A stretch of 64,000 nucleotides of DNA from assembly GCF_020616515.1 (NCBI RefSeq), contig NZ_CP085135.1:4402001-4466000 (forward strand), in the 5' to 3' direction. The notes under the pieces are model-generated. The model was not told the origin of the DNA and searched no databases. It saw only the letters and a program-made list of their open reading frames with translations. The stretch is from Mesorhizobium sp. PAMC28654. GTDB lineage: Bacteria; Pseudomonadota; Alphaproteobacteria; Rhizobiales; Rhizobiaceae. A program made the translations under genes and the position numbers. This document shows, piece by piece, positions 1-10,045 of this stretch (its first letter is position 1; each line of letters starts with the position of its first letter).

Positions 1-527
1 ACGAACACTGGCTGACAGTGCCGGCCGTGCTGGAAAAGCACGCGCTGCATGTGAAGACCGGCAAGCCGATGCCGAAGGCGCTGCTCGACAAGATGCTGGC
101 GACGCGCACTTTTGGAGCCGGCTTCGCCACCGTCGAGTTCACCGCCTCGGCGCTGATCGACATGGCCTACCACGCCCGGCCGAATGGTCCGGAAGAGCCG
201 CTTCGTTTCGAAGCCGAGACGCTCGAGGCGCTCAACATGCCCGACACCATCGCTATGCGCCACCGCACCCCGCATTTCGGCCATGTCTTTGCCGGCGACG
301 GCTATTCGGCCGGCTACTATTCCTACATGTGGTCGGAAGTGCTCGACGCCGATGCCTTCGCCGCCTTCGAGGAAACCGGCGACCCCTTCAACCCGGCGCT
401 GGCCGAGCGGCTGCGCAAGAACATCTATGCCGCTGGTGGGTCGAAGGATCCGGAGGAACTCTACACGGCGTTTCGCGGCAAGATGCCGTCGCCGGAAGCG
501 ATGATGGCCAAGCGCGGGCTGGTTTAG
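1..527 (+). CDS. dcp: M3-family oligopeptidase (Dcp-like), C-terminal end, 5' partial
   Basis: The frame is open from base 3 (codons GAA CAC TGG) to the stop at 527, so the gene starts upstream of the window and only about 174 C-terminal residues are seen. M3 peptidases are zinc enzymes that cleave short peptides, usually in the cytoplasm or periplasm. The end visible here matches the helical C-terminal part of the fold: a TFGAGFATVEF stretch, then HFGHVFAGDGYSAGYYSYMW, the Gly/Tyr-rich loop typical of Dcp/PrlC proteins, followed by SEVLDADAF. The HExxH zinc motif would lie upstream and cannot be checked. It converges on the next gene across a palindromic repeat. The family is clear; Dcp against other M3 subtypes is less certain. 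Confidence 0.85.
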   Translation, partial: EHWLTVPAVLEKHALHVKTGKPMPKALLDKMLATRTFGAGFATVEFTASALIDMAYHARPNGPEEPLRFEAETLEALNMPDTIAMRHRTPHFGHVFAGDGYSAGYYSYMWSEVLDADAFAAFEETGDPFNPALAERLRKNIYAAGGSKDPEELYTAFRGKMPSPEAMMAKRGLV

Positions 528-556
528 ACAATCGCCAAAGTCGGCGCCGCCTCTCA

Positions 557-705
557 TTGCCCCGCCGGGCATTTCTCCCCGTAGAACGGGGAGAAAGTAG
601 CTGGCCGCGACGCTGGCGCCTTCTTGCAACGCTGGAGATTGGCGAAACCATAGATGACAGCGGCCCTCTCCCTGTCACTATACGGGGAGTTGAGGAATGG
701 TCCGC
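557..705. repeat. RIME-like palindromic intergenic repeat, copy 1
   Basis: Lies between the convergent ends of the M3 peptidase and the M81 gene. The core is a perfect 11-bp inverted repeat, 572-582 (TTTCTCCCCGT) and 586-596, with a 3-base loop. A diverged second CTCTCCCTGTC...ACGGGGAG block lies near 666-690. The CTCCCCGT/ACGGGGAG core is shared with the copy at 51250-51443. Such elements are known in Rhizobiales as RIME. The outer limits are approximate. No gene is seen in 528-801. Confidence 0.6.
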
Positions 706-801
706 TTGGGGACGAAAAGCCAATTGCTTGGCTTTTCGAATGACGAACGCCGGCAGGCAGGTGAGGGGCGGCACTGACGTCCGCCTCGTTACCTCTGCCC
801 C

Positions 802-2277
802 TCACACCTTCCAAGGATCAGCCACCCGAGGCCAGATCGGCCGCGTCAGCTTGGTGTAATTCGTCACCGCTGGCTCGCTCGGATACGAACTCGGCGCCGC
901 GACATAGATGATCTCGGCGGCGATCGGTTCGAAGCCGGCATAGAAATGGTTGGTCGACTTGATCAGCAAGATATCCTTGCTCATCGGATCGACGCCGATA
1001 TTGGAAAAGATATCCGGCTCGAAGGTCTGCGTGCGGTTGGTATTGAGGATGATGTCGACCTCGGTGCCTTCGATGCGAACCAGCGCCGTCGGCCCGAGCG
1101 TCACGCGGCTCGGCCCAAAACTCTGCCATCCTTCCGGGACCGCCTTCAGCACCCGCACGCGCGCGTCGATCGGCTCGCCGGCCTGCGGGCCGGCCTTGCC
1201 GCCAAAACGCAGGTCGATGACGGCGCCCTCGCCGGCTGCCAGGGCGAAGGTCACGGCGATCGGATCCCAGATCGTCGCCACGCCGACATTGTTCAGGCCG
1301 CGCGCCAGCATCTGGCGCAGCACGACGGTGCCGTCACCGGGAACTCCACCACCGGGATTGTCCCAGATGTCGGCGATCACCACCGGCTTGCCCGGATTTT
1401 CAGCACACACGGCAAGCGCCCGATCGATGCCGTCGGCGGCGCTGAGCATCGTCATCGCCGTCTTTTCGCGAAGCTCGTAGAGCTCTCGCCCCAGCCGTTC
1501 CGCCAGCGCATCGCCCTTGGCCTTGTCATTGTCGGTGACGACCAGGATGCGCGTGCCCATCTCAGCGACGTCTGCCGCCATGAAGCCGTGGATGACGGAG
1601 ACCGACAGCACGCCGTCCTTGCCATGCAGCGCCTTGATGCGGTCGACGAAGGAGCGCATCGGCTCGCGGCTGGTCGGCAGCACCTGGATCATGCGGCAGT
1701 CGAAGGTCGAGATGACCGGCTTGATCTCGCCGCGCGCCGCGGCAAGGCCGAGTTCGACCACATGCTCGCCGCGCTCGTAGAAATCGGTGTGCGGAAACTC
1801 AAGAAAGAAGGCGAGTATGTCCGATGCCGCCACCCGCTTCGGCGTCAGGTGGCTGTGCGGATCGAGTTCCACGGCGATCACGACATCCGGCCCGACCATG
1901 TCGCGTACGCGCTCAAGCAGATCGCCTTCGCAATCGTCATAGCCCTGCGCCACCATCGCGCCATGCAGGCCGAGGATCACCGCGTCGACGGGAAGGGCTG
2001 CCTTGAGCTGATCGAGGATCTCGTCGCGCAGCGCTTCGTAAGTTTGTCGTTGCACGAGCCCCCCTGGCTCCGCCCAGGTGGCGGTGCCCTCGATGACGGT
2101 GAGGCCTTCGGCTGCCGCGCGCCGTCGCAAGGCGACGATCGGCGAAGAGCACAGCGTTGGCGTCTCCGGATGTTTGCCGGGACCGGCATAAAAGGCCATC
2201 TCGAATGACGCCCTGTCGGTCGGCACCGGCGAGAAGGTGTTGGTTTCCGTCGCCAGCGAGGCGGTGAAGATACGCAT
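802..2277 (-). CDS. M81 family metallopeptidase-like protein (MlrC family)
   Basis: About 491 residues, close to full family length. M81/MlrC proteins are named after the microcystin-degrading MlrC, but most members sit in transporter operons and their substrates are unknown. Visible features are LGLHGAM, ELDPHSHLT and FPHTDFYERG, which carry the His/Asp residues expected to bind metal in the N-terminal DUF1485 half; a C-terminal MlrC half follows. The start is set at ATG 2277 (MRIFTASLATETNTFSP), which aligns with the family N-terminus; the frame stays open to 2328, but that extension is not family-like. It is the last gene of the minus-strand ABC transporter operon, 140 bases after the second permease, so it probably acts on the imported compound in the cytoplasm. 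Confidence 0.88.
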   Translation of the reverse strand: MRIFTASLATETNTFSPVPTDRASFEMAFYAGPGKHPETPTLCSSPIVALRRRAAAEGLTVIEGTATWAEPGGLVQRQTYEALRDEILDQLKAALPVDAVILGLHGAMVAQGYDDCEGDLLERVRDMVGPDVVIAVELDPHSHLTPKRVAASDILAFFLEFPHTDFYERGEHVVELGLAAARGEIKPVISTFDCRMIQVLPTSREPMRSFVDRIKALHGKDGVLSVSVIHGFMAADVAEMGTRILVVTDNDKAKGDALAERLGRELYELREKTAMTMLSAADGIDRALAVCAENPGKPVVIADIWDNPGGGVPGDGTVVLRQMLARGLNNVGVATIWDPIAVTFALAAGEGAVIDLRFGGKAGPQAGEPIDARVRVLKAVPEGWQSFGPSRVTLGPTALVRIEGTEVDIILNTNRTQTFEPDIFSNIGVDPMSKDILLIKSTNHFYAGFEPIAAEIIYVAAPSSYPSEPAVTNYTKLTRPIWPRVADPWKV

Positions 2278-2417
2278 TTTGGGAATTCCGCTTCGCTCTG
2301 TCAGTTCGTGTTCGTTGCGGCTCGGCATCTAGACGAGATCGCTAGCCGTGGCGACAGTAGGTCAAGCGATGGTCCGGACACATGTTTGTGTGACATCCAA
2401 AACTCCGTTCGGCTCGA

Positions 2418-3242
2418 CTACTTGACCGCCCCGAGCGCGAGGCCCCGGACAAGATAGCGTTGCAGCCAGATGAACAGGATCGCCACCGGCAAGGTCGCCA
2501 GCAGCGTCGCCGCCATGACGTGGTGCCATTCGATCGTGTAGCGGCCTGCGACCAGCGAAAACACCTGGATCGGTAGCGTATAGCTCTCCTGGCTGCGCAG
2601 CATGGTGAGCGCCACGACGAATTCGTTCCAGGCATTGATGAAGGTGAAGATGGCGGTCACCGCGATTGCCGGCAGGCAGAGCGGCAGGAACACCTTGCGC
2701 AAGGTCAGCCAGCGGCCGGCGCCTTCCATCCAGGCCGCTTCCTCGAGATCGCGCGGGATGGTGTCGAAGTAGCTCTGCAGCATCCACACGGTGAAGGCGA
2801 CGTTGAAAGCCATGTAGATGACGCCAAGCGCGGTCGTGCTTTCGACGAGACCCCAGGCCGCCATCAGCCTGAACAGGCCGAGCACCAGCACGATCGGCGA
2901 GATCATCTGCGAGATCAGCAGGAACTGGCGGAAGGCACCGTAACCGGCGAAGCGAAACCGCGACATGGCATAGGCGGCGGGGACGGAGATGATGATGGCG
3001 CCGACCGTGGCAATGATCGACACGTAGAGCGAGTTGGCCAGCGCCCGGCCAAAGCCTGTCGCCACCCACATGTCGGAAAAGTTCGACCAGCGGAACTCGC
3101 TTGGCCACCATGTCGGCGACAACACTTCCTGTCTCGGCTTGACCGCGGTGAGGAACATCACGGCGAAGGGAAAGATCGTCACCACGATCAGCGGCGCCAG
3201 CAGCAGCCACGCAATTACAGTACGCTTCAGCTTACTCGTCAT
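2418..3242 (-). CDS. carbohydrate-type ABC transporter permease (MalG-like)
   Basis: A 274-residue inner-membrane permease of the MalG/UgpE type (CUT1 family). Six membrane spans are expected; the first is about residues 10-30 ([19 protein letters not shown]). The EAA loop that docks the ATPase is seen as [14 protein letters not shown] at about residue 180. Its ATG overlaps the stop of the upstream permease by 4 bases (ATGA), which points to translational coupling. Together with the permease at 3239-4108, the binding protein at 4265-5500 and the ATPase at 6455-7522 it makes a complete importer. The substrate cannot be read from the sequence. Confidence 0.93.
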   Translation of the reverse strand: MTSKLKRTVIAWLLLAPLIVVTIFPFAVMFLTAVKPRQEVLSPTWWPSEFRWSNFSDMWVATGFGRALANSLYVSIIATVGAIIISVPAAYAMSRFRFAGYGAFRQFLLISQMISPIVLVLGLFRLMAAWGLVESTTALGVIYMAFNVAFTVWMLQSYFDTIPRDLEEAAWMEGAGRWLTLRKVFLPLCLPAIAVTAIFTFINAWNEFVVALTMLRSQESYTLPIQVFSLVAGRYTIEWHHVMAATLLATLPVAILFIWLQRYLVRGLALGAVK

Positions 3243-4108
3243 GCGCGTTGCTCCCGCATCGCCAGCCGCACATAGATCATGGTGAAGACCAGCAATATGG
3301 CCAGCATAACCAGCGACACGGCCGATGCTTCACCCAGCTTGCCGATGCGGAAGGCCAGCTTGTAGAGGTGGGTGACCAGGATGTCCGTCGAGTTTGCCGG
3401 CCCGCCCTGCGTCATCACCCAGATGATCGGGAAGGAGTTGAAGACATAGATCGTGTTGAGCACGATGGCGATGTTGATGAACGGCTTCAGCAGCGGGAAG
3501 GTGATCTCGCGGAACTGCTGCACGGGCGTCGCGCCTTCGAGTGCCGCCGCCTCGTAGAGATCCTCGGGGATCGATGACAGCCCTCCCAGGAAGATGGTCG
3601 TCGTGAACGGCACCGTCACCAGGATGCCGATCAGCACCTGCATCGGAAACGCCGTCTCCGCCCGCGCCAGCCACTGGATGTTCTCGTGGATGAGGCCCAG
3701 CCCCATCAGCGCCGAGTTCAGCATGCCGCTTTCGCCGTTCAGCGCCCAGCGCCAGACCACCGCTGTCATGGTCAGCGAGACCGCCCAGGGCAGCATGATG
3801 ATGACGCGGGCGAGGCCACGGCCGTAGAAGTCGGTGTTGAGGATCATCGCCACCGGCACCGACACCAGCAGGGCGCCGCCGACCACCAGAACGGTCCACA
3901 GGCCGGTGCGCAACAGCGCCGAGAGGAAGTCGGGATCGGCGAGAAAGGCCTGGTAATTGCCGAAGTCGTTGAGCTCACGCAACTGACCGAAGCGGTTCAC
4001 ATCGTGAAGCGAAATCTGGATCAGGTCCCAGACCGGCCAGAAGATGACCACCGCCGCCAGGAACAGGCTGGGCAGGGTCAGGAGGTAGGGCAGGAAACGA
4101 TTCTGCAT
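3239..4108 (-). CDS. carbohydrate-type ABC transporter permease (MalF-like)
   Basis: A 289-residue inner-membrane permease, the MalF-type partner of the downstream MalG-like protein. The N-terminal span is about residues 7-28 ([20 protein letters not shown]). The EAA loop reads [18 protein letters not shown] at about residues 190-207. The length fits CUT1 permeases that lack the large MalF periplasmic loop. It starts 156 bases after the binding protein; a strong hairpin at 4215-4245 lies in that gap and may adjust the expression ratio. It shares a 4-base ATGA overlap with the next gene. Confidence 0.93.
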   Translation of the reverse strand: MQNRFLPYLLTLPSLFLAAVVIFWPVWDLIQISLHDVNRFGQLRELNDFGNYQAFLADPDFLSALLRTGLWTVLVVGGALLVSVPVAMILNTDFYGRGLARVIIMLPWAVSLTMTAVVWRWALNGESGMLNSALMGLGLIHENIQWLARAETAFPMQVLIGILVTVPFTTTIFLGGLSSIPEDLYEAAALEGATPVQQFREITFPLLKPFINIAIVLNTIYVFNSFPIIWVMTQGGPANSTDILVTHLYKLAFRIGKLGEASAVSLVMLAILLVFTMIYVRLAMREQRA

Positions 4109-4214
4109 CGGCTGGCCAGGAACCCTGATGTGATGGATGTGAAGCCGAAATCGTGCCGCTCGTCGAGGGAATGCGAACTTCGGATTGGCGAACCAGGCGG
4201 CAGTTTCGGAAGAT

Positions 4215-4245
4215 GTGGCGCGCCCCGATGACCGGGGCGCGCCAC
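4215..4245 (-). terminator. intra-operon hairpin after the binding-protein gene
   Basis: A perfect 13-bp stem, 4215-4227 (GTGGCGCGCCCCG) paired with 4233-4245, around a 5-base loop. It lies between the binding protein and the first permease, with no T-run after it. Hairpins here are known to protect binding-protein mRNA or attenuate read-through, giving more binding protein than permease. That role is inferred. Confidence 0.6.
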
Positions 4246-4264
4246 GGGCGCAGGGAGTACGCCC

Positions 4265-5500
4265 TTATTTCTTGAGGACCGCGTTGGCCTTTGCCGCCGC
4301 ATCCTTCAAGATTGCTTCGGGCTCGCCGCTGCCGAGATAGATCTTCTGCATGGCGTCGGAAGTGATCTGAGCCACCTCTTCCCAGCCCGGAATGACCGGC
4401 GCGAAGCGGGCGTCGGGCAGCAGCGCGGTGAACGCCGCCAGATCGGCATTGTTCACGTAGTAGTCCATTTTCGCCTCTTCCTTGTTCACCGGCAGGAAGC
4501 CTTCGCCCTGCGTGAACTTGGCGCGCTGCTCCTTGGTGAACAGGAAGTCGAGCAGCTTCCAGGCCTCATCCTTGTTCTTGGAATTCTTGAACATGATGAT
4601 GGAGTCGGTCACGCCATAGGTGCCGCGTGCACCGGTCGGCCCGGCCGGGATAGCCGCCACGCCATATTTCAGGTTCGGCGCCTCGTCCTTGATCTGGTTG
4701 GACAGGAAGGGTGCGGTGATCATCATGCCGACCTTGCCCTGCTTGAACAGGTTCTGCACGTCCTCGCGGTTGTTGGAGGTGACGCCTGGCTCGGTCAGGC
4801 CCTCATCGATCATCGACTTGTAGAGCTTGGCGGCTTCAAGCGCGCCCGGCGTGCTCAGCCCGGATGTGCCGTCCTTGTTGAGGATCTCGGTGCCCTGGGA
4901 CCACATCGCATAATAGTAATAGACGTCGGTCTCGATCTCCTTGCCCTGCAGGCCGAAACCGAAGGTGCCTGACCCCAGCGCCTTGATCTTGCGGGCATCC
5001 TCCTGCAACTCCGTCCAGTTTGCCGGCGGCTTGGCGATGCCGGCTTTCTCGAACAGCTCCTTGTTGTAGTACATGGCGCGCGCCGAAGCCGCGATCGGCA
5101 GGCCGTAGGTCTTGCCCTCCATGATCGAGGGCGACAGGAAGGTGTCGATGAAGCGGCCCTTGAAGTCAGGCGTGATGTAGCTGTCCAGCGGCTCGGCGAC
5201 GCCCTGCTGGACGAAATCGATCAGCCAGCGCGTGCCGATGATCGACAGATCCGCATTGGTGCCGGCGGTGATGTCGGTGGTCAGCTTCTGCAGGAGAACA
5301 TCCCACGGCACCACCTCGAACTTGACGGTGATGCCGGGGTTTGCCGCCTCGAATTCCTTTTTGACGCTGTCGAAATAGGGACCGGTCTTGGCGCTGTATT
5401 CGGCGACGGTGACACGCACCTCGCCGGCATTCGCCTGCGCGGCCAGCGCCATCATGCTCATTCCGGCCATCAGGCCGACAGTCCATTTTGCAAGGTTCAT
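4265..5500 (-). CDS. extracellular solute-binding protein, family 1
   Basis: A 411-residue periplasmic binding protein of the MalE/UgpB class, which delivers substrate to the adjacent permeases. The start at 5500 (MNLAKWTVGL) is chosen because GGGAGA lies just upstream and a Sec signal peptide follows (hydrophobic MAGMSMMALAAQ, cleavage after QANA). The longer open frame to 5710 would put an untypical hydrophilic stretch in front. The mature part has typical family blocks: DLSIIGTRWLIDFVQQG near the N-terminus, AASARAMYYNKELFEKAGI in the middle and KNKDEAWKLLDFLFTKEQ later. It is first in the minus-strand operon and divergent from the SDR gene. Preference for a sugar-like compound is family-based inference only. 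Confidence 0.93.
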   Translation of the reverse strand: MNLAKWTVGLMAGMSMMALAAQANAGEVRVTVAEYSAKTGPYFDSVKKEFEAANPGITVKFEVVPWDVLLQKLTTDITAGTNADLSIIGTRWLIDFVQQGVAEPLDSYITPDFKGRFIDTFLSPSIMEGKTYGLPIAASARAMYYNKELFEKAGIAKPPANWTELQEDARKIKALGSGTFGFGLQGKEIETDVYYYYAMWSQGTEILNKDGTSGLSTPGALEAAKLYKSMIDEGLTEPGVTSNNREDVQNLFKQGKVGMMITAPFLSNQIKDEAPNLKYGVAAIPAGPTGARGTYGVTDSIIMFKNSKNKDEAWKLLDFLFTKEQRAKFTQGEGFLPVNKEEAKMDYYVNNADLAAFTALLPDARFAPVIPGWEEVAQITSDAMQKIYLGSGEPEAILKDAAAKANAVLKK

Positions 5501-5681
5501 TCGATGTCTCCCATTTGATTTGCGCTTCTGCGCCCTCTCGCCATTGGACGACGAAAGATTGTGTGACTTTCCTACATTATCGATCATTTGGTGGCTTGCA
5601 AGCAGATTATTCTGTTGCTTAATTACATTCTCTGCACTAGCTCTGACGGCAATTGTCAGAGATCCCGGAGGGTGTCGCACG
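5501..5681. promoter_or_regulatory. divergent promoter region of the M81/ABC cluster
   Basis: This 181-base AT-richer region separates the divergent binding-protein and SDR genes and must carry promoters for both. It contains a perfect 7-bp inverted repeat, CTCTGAC (5641-5647) and GTCAGAG (5655-5661), with a 7-base spacer, about 20 bases before the SDR start. The RpiR protein encoded downstream is the obvious candidate to bind here. That link is inferred. Confidence 0.5.
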
Positions 5682-6452
5682 GTGGGTTCGAAAGCCGAGT
5701 TCGAAGGCAAGACTGTCGTGGTGACCGGCGCGGGCGGCGGCCTCGGCTCCGCGATCGTGGAACTGATGGCGCAAAGGGGCGCACGGGTCGTTGGCTGCGA
5801 TCAGTCGAGCGAGGCGCTGAACAGCCCGCACCTTGCCTCCCGCCACGTCTTCAACCTTCTCGACCGGGCTTCGATCGAGGGTTCGGTCAGTGCGATCCTC
5901 GACAGGGACGGCGTGCCGGACATCCTCATCAACAATGCAGGCTGGACGCGCGCCGAAACGCTGGCCGCCCTGACGCCGGACAAGATAGAGCAGGAGCTAG
6001 ACCTCAACCTGACCGGCGTGATGAATTTCGCCGATCCGCTTGTCAAGGCGATGGCCGGGCGCGGCTCCGGCAGCGTCGTCTTCATCTCCTCGGTCAATGC
6101 CATCGCGCATTTCGGCAATCCCGCCTATGCCGCGGCCAAGGCCGGCATAAACGCCTATGCAAAAGCGATTGCCGTGGAACTTGGCCGCAACGGCCTGCGC
6201 GCCAATGTCGTCTGCCCGGGCTCGATCCGCACCGCCGCCTGGGATCACCGCCTTGCAAAAGATCCCGAAATCCTCGGCAAGCTGCAACGGCTCTACCCGC
6301 TTGGCCGCATCGTCAATGCTTCGGAAGTGGCCGAGGCCGTCGCCTTCCTTGCATCCGACCGCGCATCGGGCATAACCGGCGTGGTGATGCCGGTGGATGC
6401 CGGGCTGACCGCCGGATGCCTGCCGTTCATTGACGACATATTGGGAGCGTAA
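5682..6452 (+). CDS. SDR family NAD(P)-dependent oxidoreductase
   Basis: A classical short-chain dehydrogenase/reductase of 256 residues. Seen: the nucleotide-binding TGAGGGLG motif at about residues 14-21, NNAG (ILINNAGWTRAE), the catalytic Ser region FISSVNA and the active-site YAAAK (GNPAYAAAKAGI). The GTG start at 5682 is supported by a good ribosome site (CCCGGAGGG) about 9 bases upstream; the longer open frame begins inside the divergent gene. It is 2 bases upstream of the ATPase, so the two are cotranscribed. In this context it probably oxidises or reduces the compound imported by the ABC system. The substrate is unknown. Confidence 0.92.
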   Translation: MGSKAEFEGKTVVVTGAGGGLGSAIVELMAQRGARVVGCDQSSEALNSPHLASRHVFNLLDRASIEGSVSAILDRDGVPDILINNAGWTRAETLAALTPDKIEQELDLNLTGVMNFADPLVKAMAGRGSGSVVFISSVNAIAHFGNPAYAAAKAGINAYAKAIAVELGRNGLRANVVCPGSIRTAAWDHRLAKDPEILGKLQRLYPLGRIVNASEVAEAVAFLASDRASGITGVVMPVDAGLTAGCLPFIDDILGA

Positions 6453-6454
6453 CC

Positions 6455-7522
<1,068 letters not shown>

Positions 7523-7532
7523 AAACACGACC

Positions 7533-8414
7533 ATGAAAACGCCGGCCGACATCATCACGCGCCTGCAGCTGATGTCGCAGGACGGTACCAAGTCGGATCG
7601 CCGGCTGGCCGGCCTCGTGCTGTCCGATCTGGACTTTGCCTCCAAGGCGGCGATCTCGGAGATCGCCGCGCGCGTCGGCGTCAGCGAGCCGACGGTGACC
7701 CGCTTCTGTCGTAATCTCGGCTGCGAGGGCCTGCGCGATTTCAAATTCTATCTGGCGCAGGCCATCGCAATCGGCGGCCAGTATCTGTCGCCCGAACCGC
7801 TGAGCCGCGACGCCCGTGAGCAGCGCATCGCATCCGCCATCACCGAAGCCGCGATCGCCTCCATCCAGCGCGCCAGTGAGAACCTCGACATGACGACGCT
7901 GGTCGACGTCGCCGCGCGCATCGCGACCTCCGGCAATGTGCTGTGCATCGGTTCCGGCGGCATTTCGTCGATGATGGCGACGGAAATGCAGAACCGGCTG
8001 TTCAGGCTTGGCGTGTCGGTGCTGGCGCAGATCGATGGCCAGTTGCAGCGCATGTACGCCGCCGTTGCCACTCCCGACACCACCGTGGTCGCCTTTTCGG
8101 TTTCCGGCTACGCGCGATCGGTCATCGAGGCGGTGCAGGTCGCCCAGCAATATGGCGCCACCACGGTCGCCATCACCGCGCCGGACTCCGCACTCGCCAA
8201 AACCGCCGACACGGTCATCCAGTGGCAGCCGCTCGAGGATGGCAACATCTACAAGCCAACATCGTCGCGCTACGCGCTGCTGGCGATCGTCGACATGATC
8301 GTCACGTCGGTCGCGGAGACACGCGGACCGAAAGTGCTGGAGAACCTGCGCCGCATCAAGCAGAGCGTGAACACGCTGAAGGTAGACGACCCACGCTTAC
8401 CGCTGGGCGACTGA
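7533..8414 (+). CDS. MurR/RpiR family transcriptional regulator
   Basis: A 293-residue regulator with an N-terminal RpiR-type helix-turn-helix (about residues 1-77; SEIAARVGVSEPTVTRFCRNLG is the recognition region) and a C-terminal SIS domain (about 125-255; GSGGISSMMATEMQNRL, then AFSVSGYARSVIEAV). SIS domains bind phosphosugars or related ligands, which would couple cluster expression to substrate. It follows the ATPase by 10 bases, so it is in the same transcript and probably autoregulated through the divergent region at 5501-5681. Repressor or activator cannot be decided from sequence. Confidence 0.93.
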   Translation: MKTPADIITRLQLMSQDGTKSDRRLAGLVLSDLDFASKAAISEIAARVGVSEPTVTRFCRNLGCEGLRDFKFYLAQAIAIGGQYLSPEPLSRDAREQRIASAITEAAIASIQRASENLDMTTLVDVAARIATSGNVLCIGSGGISSMMATEMQNRLFRLGVSVLAQIDGQLQRMYAAVATPDTTVVAFSVSGYARSVIEAVQVAQQYGATTVAITAPDSALAKTADTVIQWQPLEDGNIYKPTSSRYALLAIVDMIVTSVAETRGPKVLENLRRIKQSVNTLKVDDPRLPLGD

Positions 8415-8421
8415 CCCAAGG

Positions 8422-8439
8422 CCCTACGCGAAGGTAGGG
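8422..8439. terminator. small hairpin between convergent genes
   Basis: A 6-bp inverted repeat, CCCTAC (8422-8427) and GTAGGG (8434-8439), in the 31-base gap between the converging RpiR and DUF167 genes. It may act as a bidirectional terminator, but the stem is short and there is no T-run. Confidence 0.3.
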
Positions 8440-8445
8440 GACGAT

Positions 8446-8757
8446 CTATACGCTGAGCGTCTCGATGCGCGTCGCCAGTATCGCCGGTTCGCCAACAATA
8501 CGCAGCGTCTTAAGCCGGGCCGTGCCGCCTGCGACGACAGAAACCGCCGATGCCGGCACGCCAAGCGCCTTGGCGAGCAGCTTTTCCAGCGCGGCGTTGG
8601 CGGCGCCGTTTTCAGACACGGCGCGAACCCGCGCCTTCAGATGGCTTCGTCCATCCGCCGATGTCTCGACGCCTTCGAGCCGGTCCATGGAAGACTTCGG
8701 TGTCAGCCGAACGAACAGGTCGATACCGTTCTCGCGGGTGCGGAACGGCGCACTCAT
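8446..8757 (-). CDS. DUF167 (YggU, UPF0235) family protein
   Basis: A 103-residue small protein of the DUF167/YggU family, found widely next to yggT. Its function is unknown. The family core is visible: VRLTPKSSMDRLEGVE, then HLKARVRAVSENGAANAAL (the conserved AVPxxGKAN-like block, here VSENGAANAALEKLLA), then VSVVAGGTARLKTLRI. It starts 13 bases after the YggT stop, so both lie on one transcript. The start at 8757 gives a normal family length. Confidence 0.9.
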   Translation of the reverse strand: MSAPFRTRENGIDLFVRLTPKSSMDRLEGVETSADGRSHLKARVRAVSENGAANAALEKLLAKALGVPASAVSVVAGGTARLKTLRIVGEPAILATRIETLSV

Positions 8758-8770
8758 GCGCTCGCCGGGC

Positions 8771-9061
8771 TCACAGGACCAGCGGCGCTACCGTGGTGAG
8801 TATGAACTGCCTGACGAAGAACAGGAGCAGCAGCAGGATGATCGGCGAGATGTCGATGCCGCCCAGGTCCGGCATGAAGCGGCGGATCGGCCGCAAGGCA
8901 GGCTCGGTCAGACGGTACAGCATGTTGCCGATACTGCCGACGAACTGGTTTTTCGAATTGACCACGTTGAAGGCGTAGAGCCAGGAAAAGATCGCCGAGG
9001 CGATGATGATCCACCAGTAGAGGTCAAGCGCCATGACGATTGTTTGAATAAGGGCGAGCAT
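8771..9061 (-). CDS. YggT family integral membrane protein
   Basis: A 96-residue membrane protein with two hydrophobic segments, about residues 3-25 ([24 protein letters not shown], split here by the family pattern) and about 65-90 ([14 protein letters not shown] then RQFIL). The family motif [20 protein letters not shown] lies between them. YggT proteins are linked to membrane homeostasis, but their biochemical role is not established. The start is placed at ATG 9061 (MLALIQTIV); the frame is open further upstream to 9112, but that extension is hydrophilic and not conserved in the family. It is cotranscribed with the DUF167 gene. Confidence 0.9.
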   Translation of the reverse strand: MLALIQTIVMALDLYWWIIIASAIFSWLYAFNVVNSKNQFVGSIGNMLYRLTEPALRPIRRFMPDLGGIDISPIILLLLLFFVRQFILTTVAPLVL

Positions 9062-9221
9062 GCCGGTCTCCGATTGTTGCCGACATGTAGCCACTGCTGG
9101 CCAAACCGGCAAGGGCCGCCTTCCGCCGCATGCCGGGCCGGCGGTTGGCGAGGGGAAATTTCGGCAAGCCGCCGCCTTGACAGGAAACCGCGCCGCCCCA
9201 TAAATGCGCCATCCGCTGGAC

Positions 9222-9297
<76 letters not shown>

Positions 9298-9570
9298 GCG
9301 GATCATCCCAAAGTATTGAATCACAAGGATGATTTGGAATAGCGTCATTCTATCCCCACTTTTATCCCCACTTCAGTTGAGCGCCGCTCGCCGGTATTCG
9401 ACCGAGACCAGGTGGGAATAGCCCGGGAATTGGCGATTGCGGGTTTCTCGCAACTCCTAGCTATTCGAACACGATCGCGTTTCATGTCCCTCGACAGATA
9501 AACGACGGCCAGTTTCGGCTCACGCCGGAACGGGCTTTTCGTTTGTCCGCGTGCAGCTTATCCTCGCCTC
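9298..9570. repeat. gene-free tRNA-proximal region with tandem ATCCCCACTT repeats
   Basis: No gene is seen here. Two copies of TATCCCCACTT lie 12 bases apart (9351-9361 and 9363-9373), 54 bases after the tRNA-Ala end. Short tandem repeats beside tRNA genes often mark recombinase binding at attachment sites, so this may be a relic of an att region. That is inference; no integrase gene adjoins it. Confidence 0.4.
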
Positions 9571-9825
9571 ATGACAACGCTTTCCGAAATCAAAGCCTCT
9601 GGTATGGGATTGATGGCCAATTGCGCTGGCCCAAATTGCGGCCACGGCAAGCCGCTGGACATGGACATGCTGATAGAGCGGTTCGGGACAGACTATGAGA
9701 TGGTCGGCGAGAGGCGGATTTCTGCATCCCTCAAATGCGATCGGTGCGGGCGCAAAGGCGCCGTCATCCACTCGATAGCCGATACGACGCCAAACGGATA
9801 CGCCAAGGCGAAGGACGGGCGATGA
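9571..9825 (+). CDS. small hypothetical protein with paired cysteines (zinc-ribbon-like)
   Basis: An 84-residue protein. It has CAGPNCGHGK near residues 18-27 and KCDRCGRKG near residues 60-68, which gives two Cys pairs (CxxxxC and CxxC) able to bind one zinc ion. The PNCGHGKPLDMDMLIERFG stretch looks like small zinc-ribbon proteins common in rhizobia. No function is known to me. It has no signal peptide. Its stop overlaps the next small ORF by 4 bases (ATGA), suggesting a two-gene unit. It is the first gene after tRNA-Ala. Confidence 0.6.
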   Translation: MTTLSEIKASGMGLMANCAGPNCGHGKPLDMDMLIERFGTDYEMVGERRISASLKCDRCGRKGAVIHSIADTTPNGYAKAKDGR

Positions 9826-9956
9826 CCGACGTTAATCCGACATTTACCGGTGTAGCCCCTTTCGGATGCCCGAGAGGGGCTCATGTGGTGTGCGTGAAAT
9901 CGACGATTGGTTCCACGACTGCGAACGCTACCATAATAAGTTTCGGCACCGAGTGA
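9822..9956 (+). CDS. small hypothetical ORF coupled to the zinc-ribbon-like gene
   Basis: A 44-residue ORF whose ATG overlaps the stop of the previous gene in the arrangement ATGA. Translational coupling is the main argument that it is read. The sequence MTDVNPTFTGVAPFGC is Thr/Ala/Val-rich with two cysteines and no recognised domain. It may equally be a chance ORF. The following 90 bases before the VIT gene hold nothing recognisable. Confidence 0.3.
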   Translation: MTDVNPTFTGVAPFGCPRGAHVVCVKSTIGSTTANATIISFGTE

Positions 9957-10045
9957 GGTCCGGAAATCGCTCTTTACGACCTTTCGAATATTCATCCGAT
10001 TCAACAATTTTCTGGACAGACACTCAGCGACCTATGCAGAGAAGC

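Noticed and set aside
946..2208. Plus-strand 420-residue ORF opposite the M81 gene
   Set aside because: It is an antisense shadow of high-GC coding sequence, His/Arg/Asp-rich with no family pattern.
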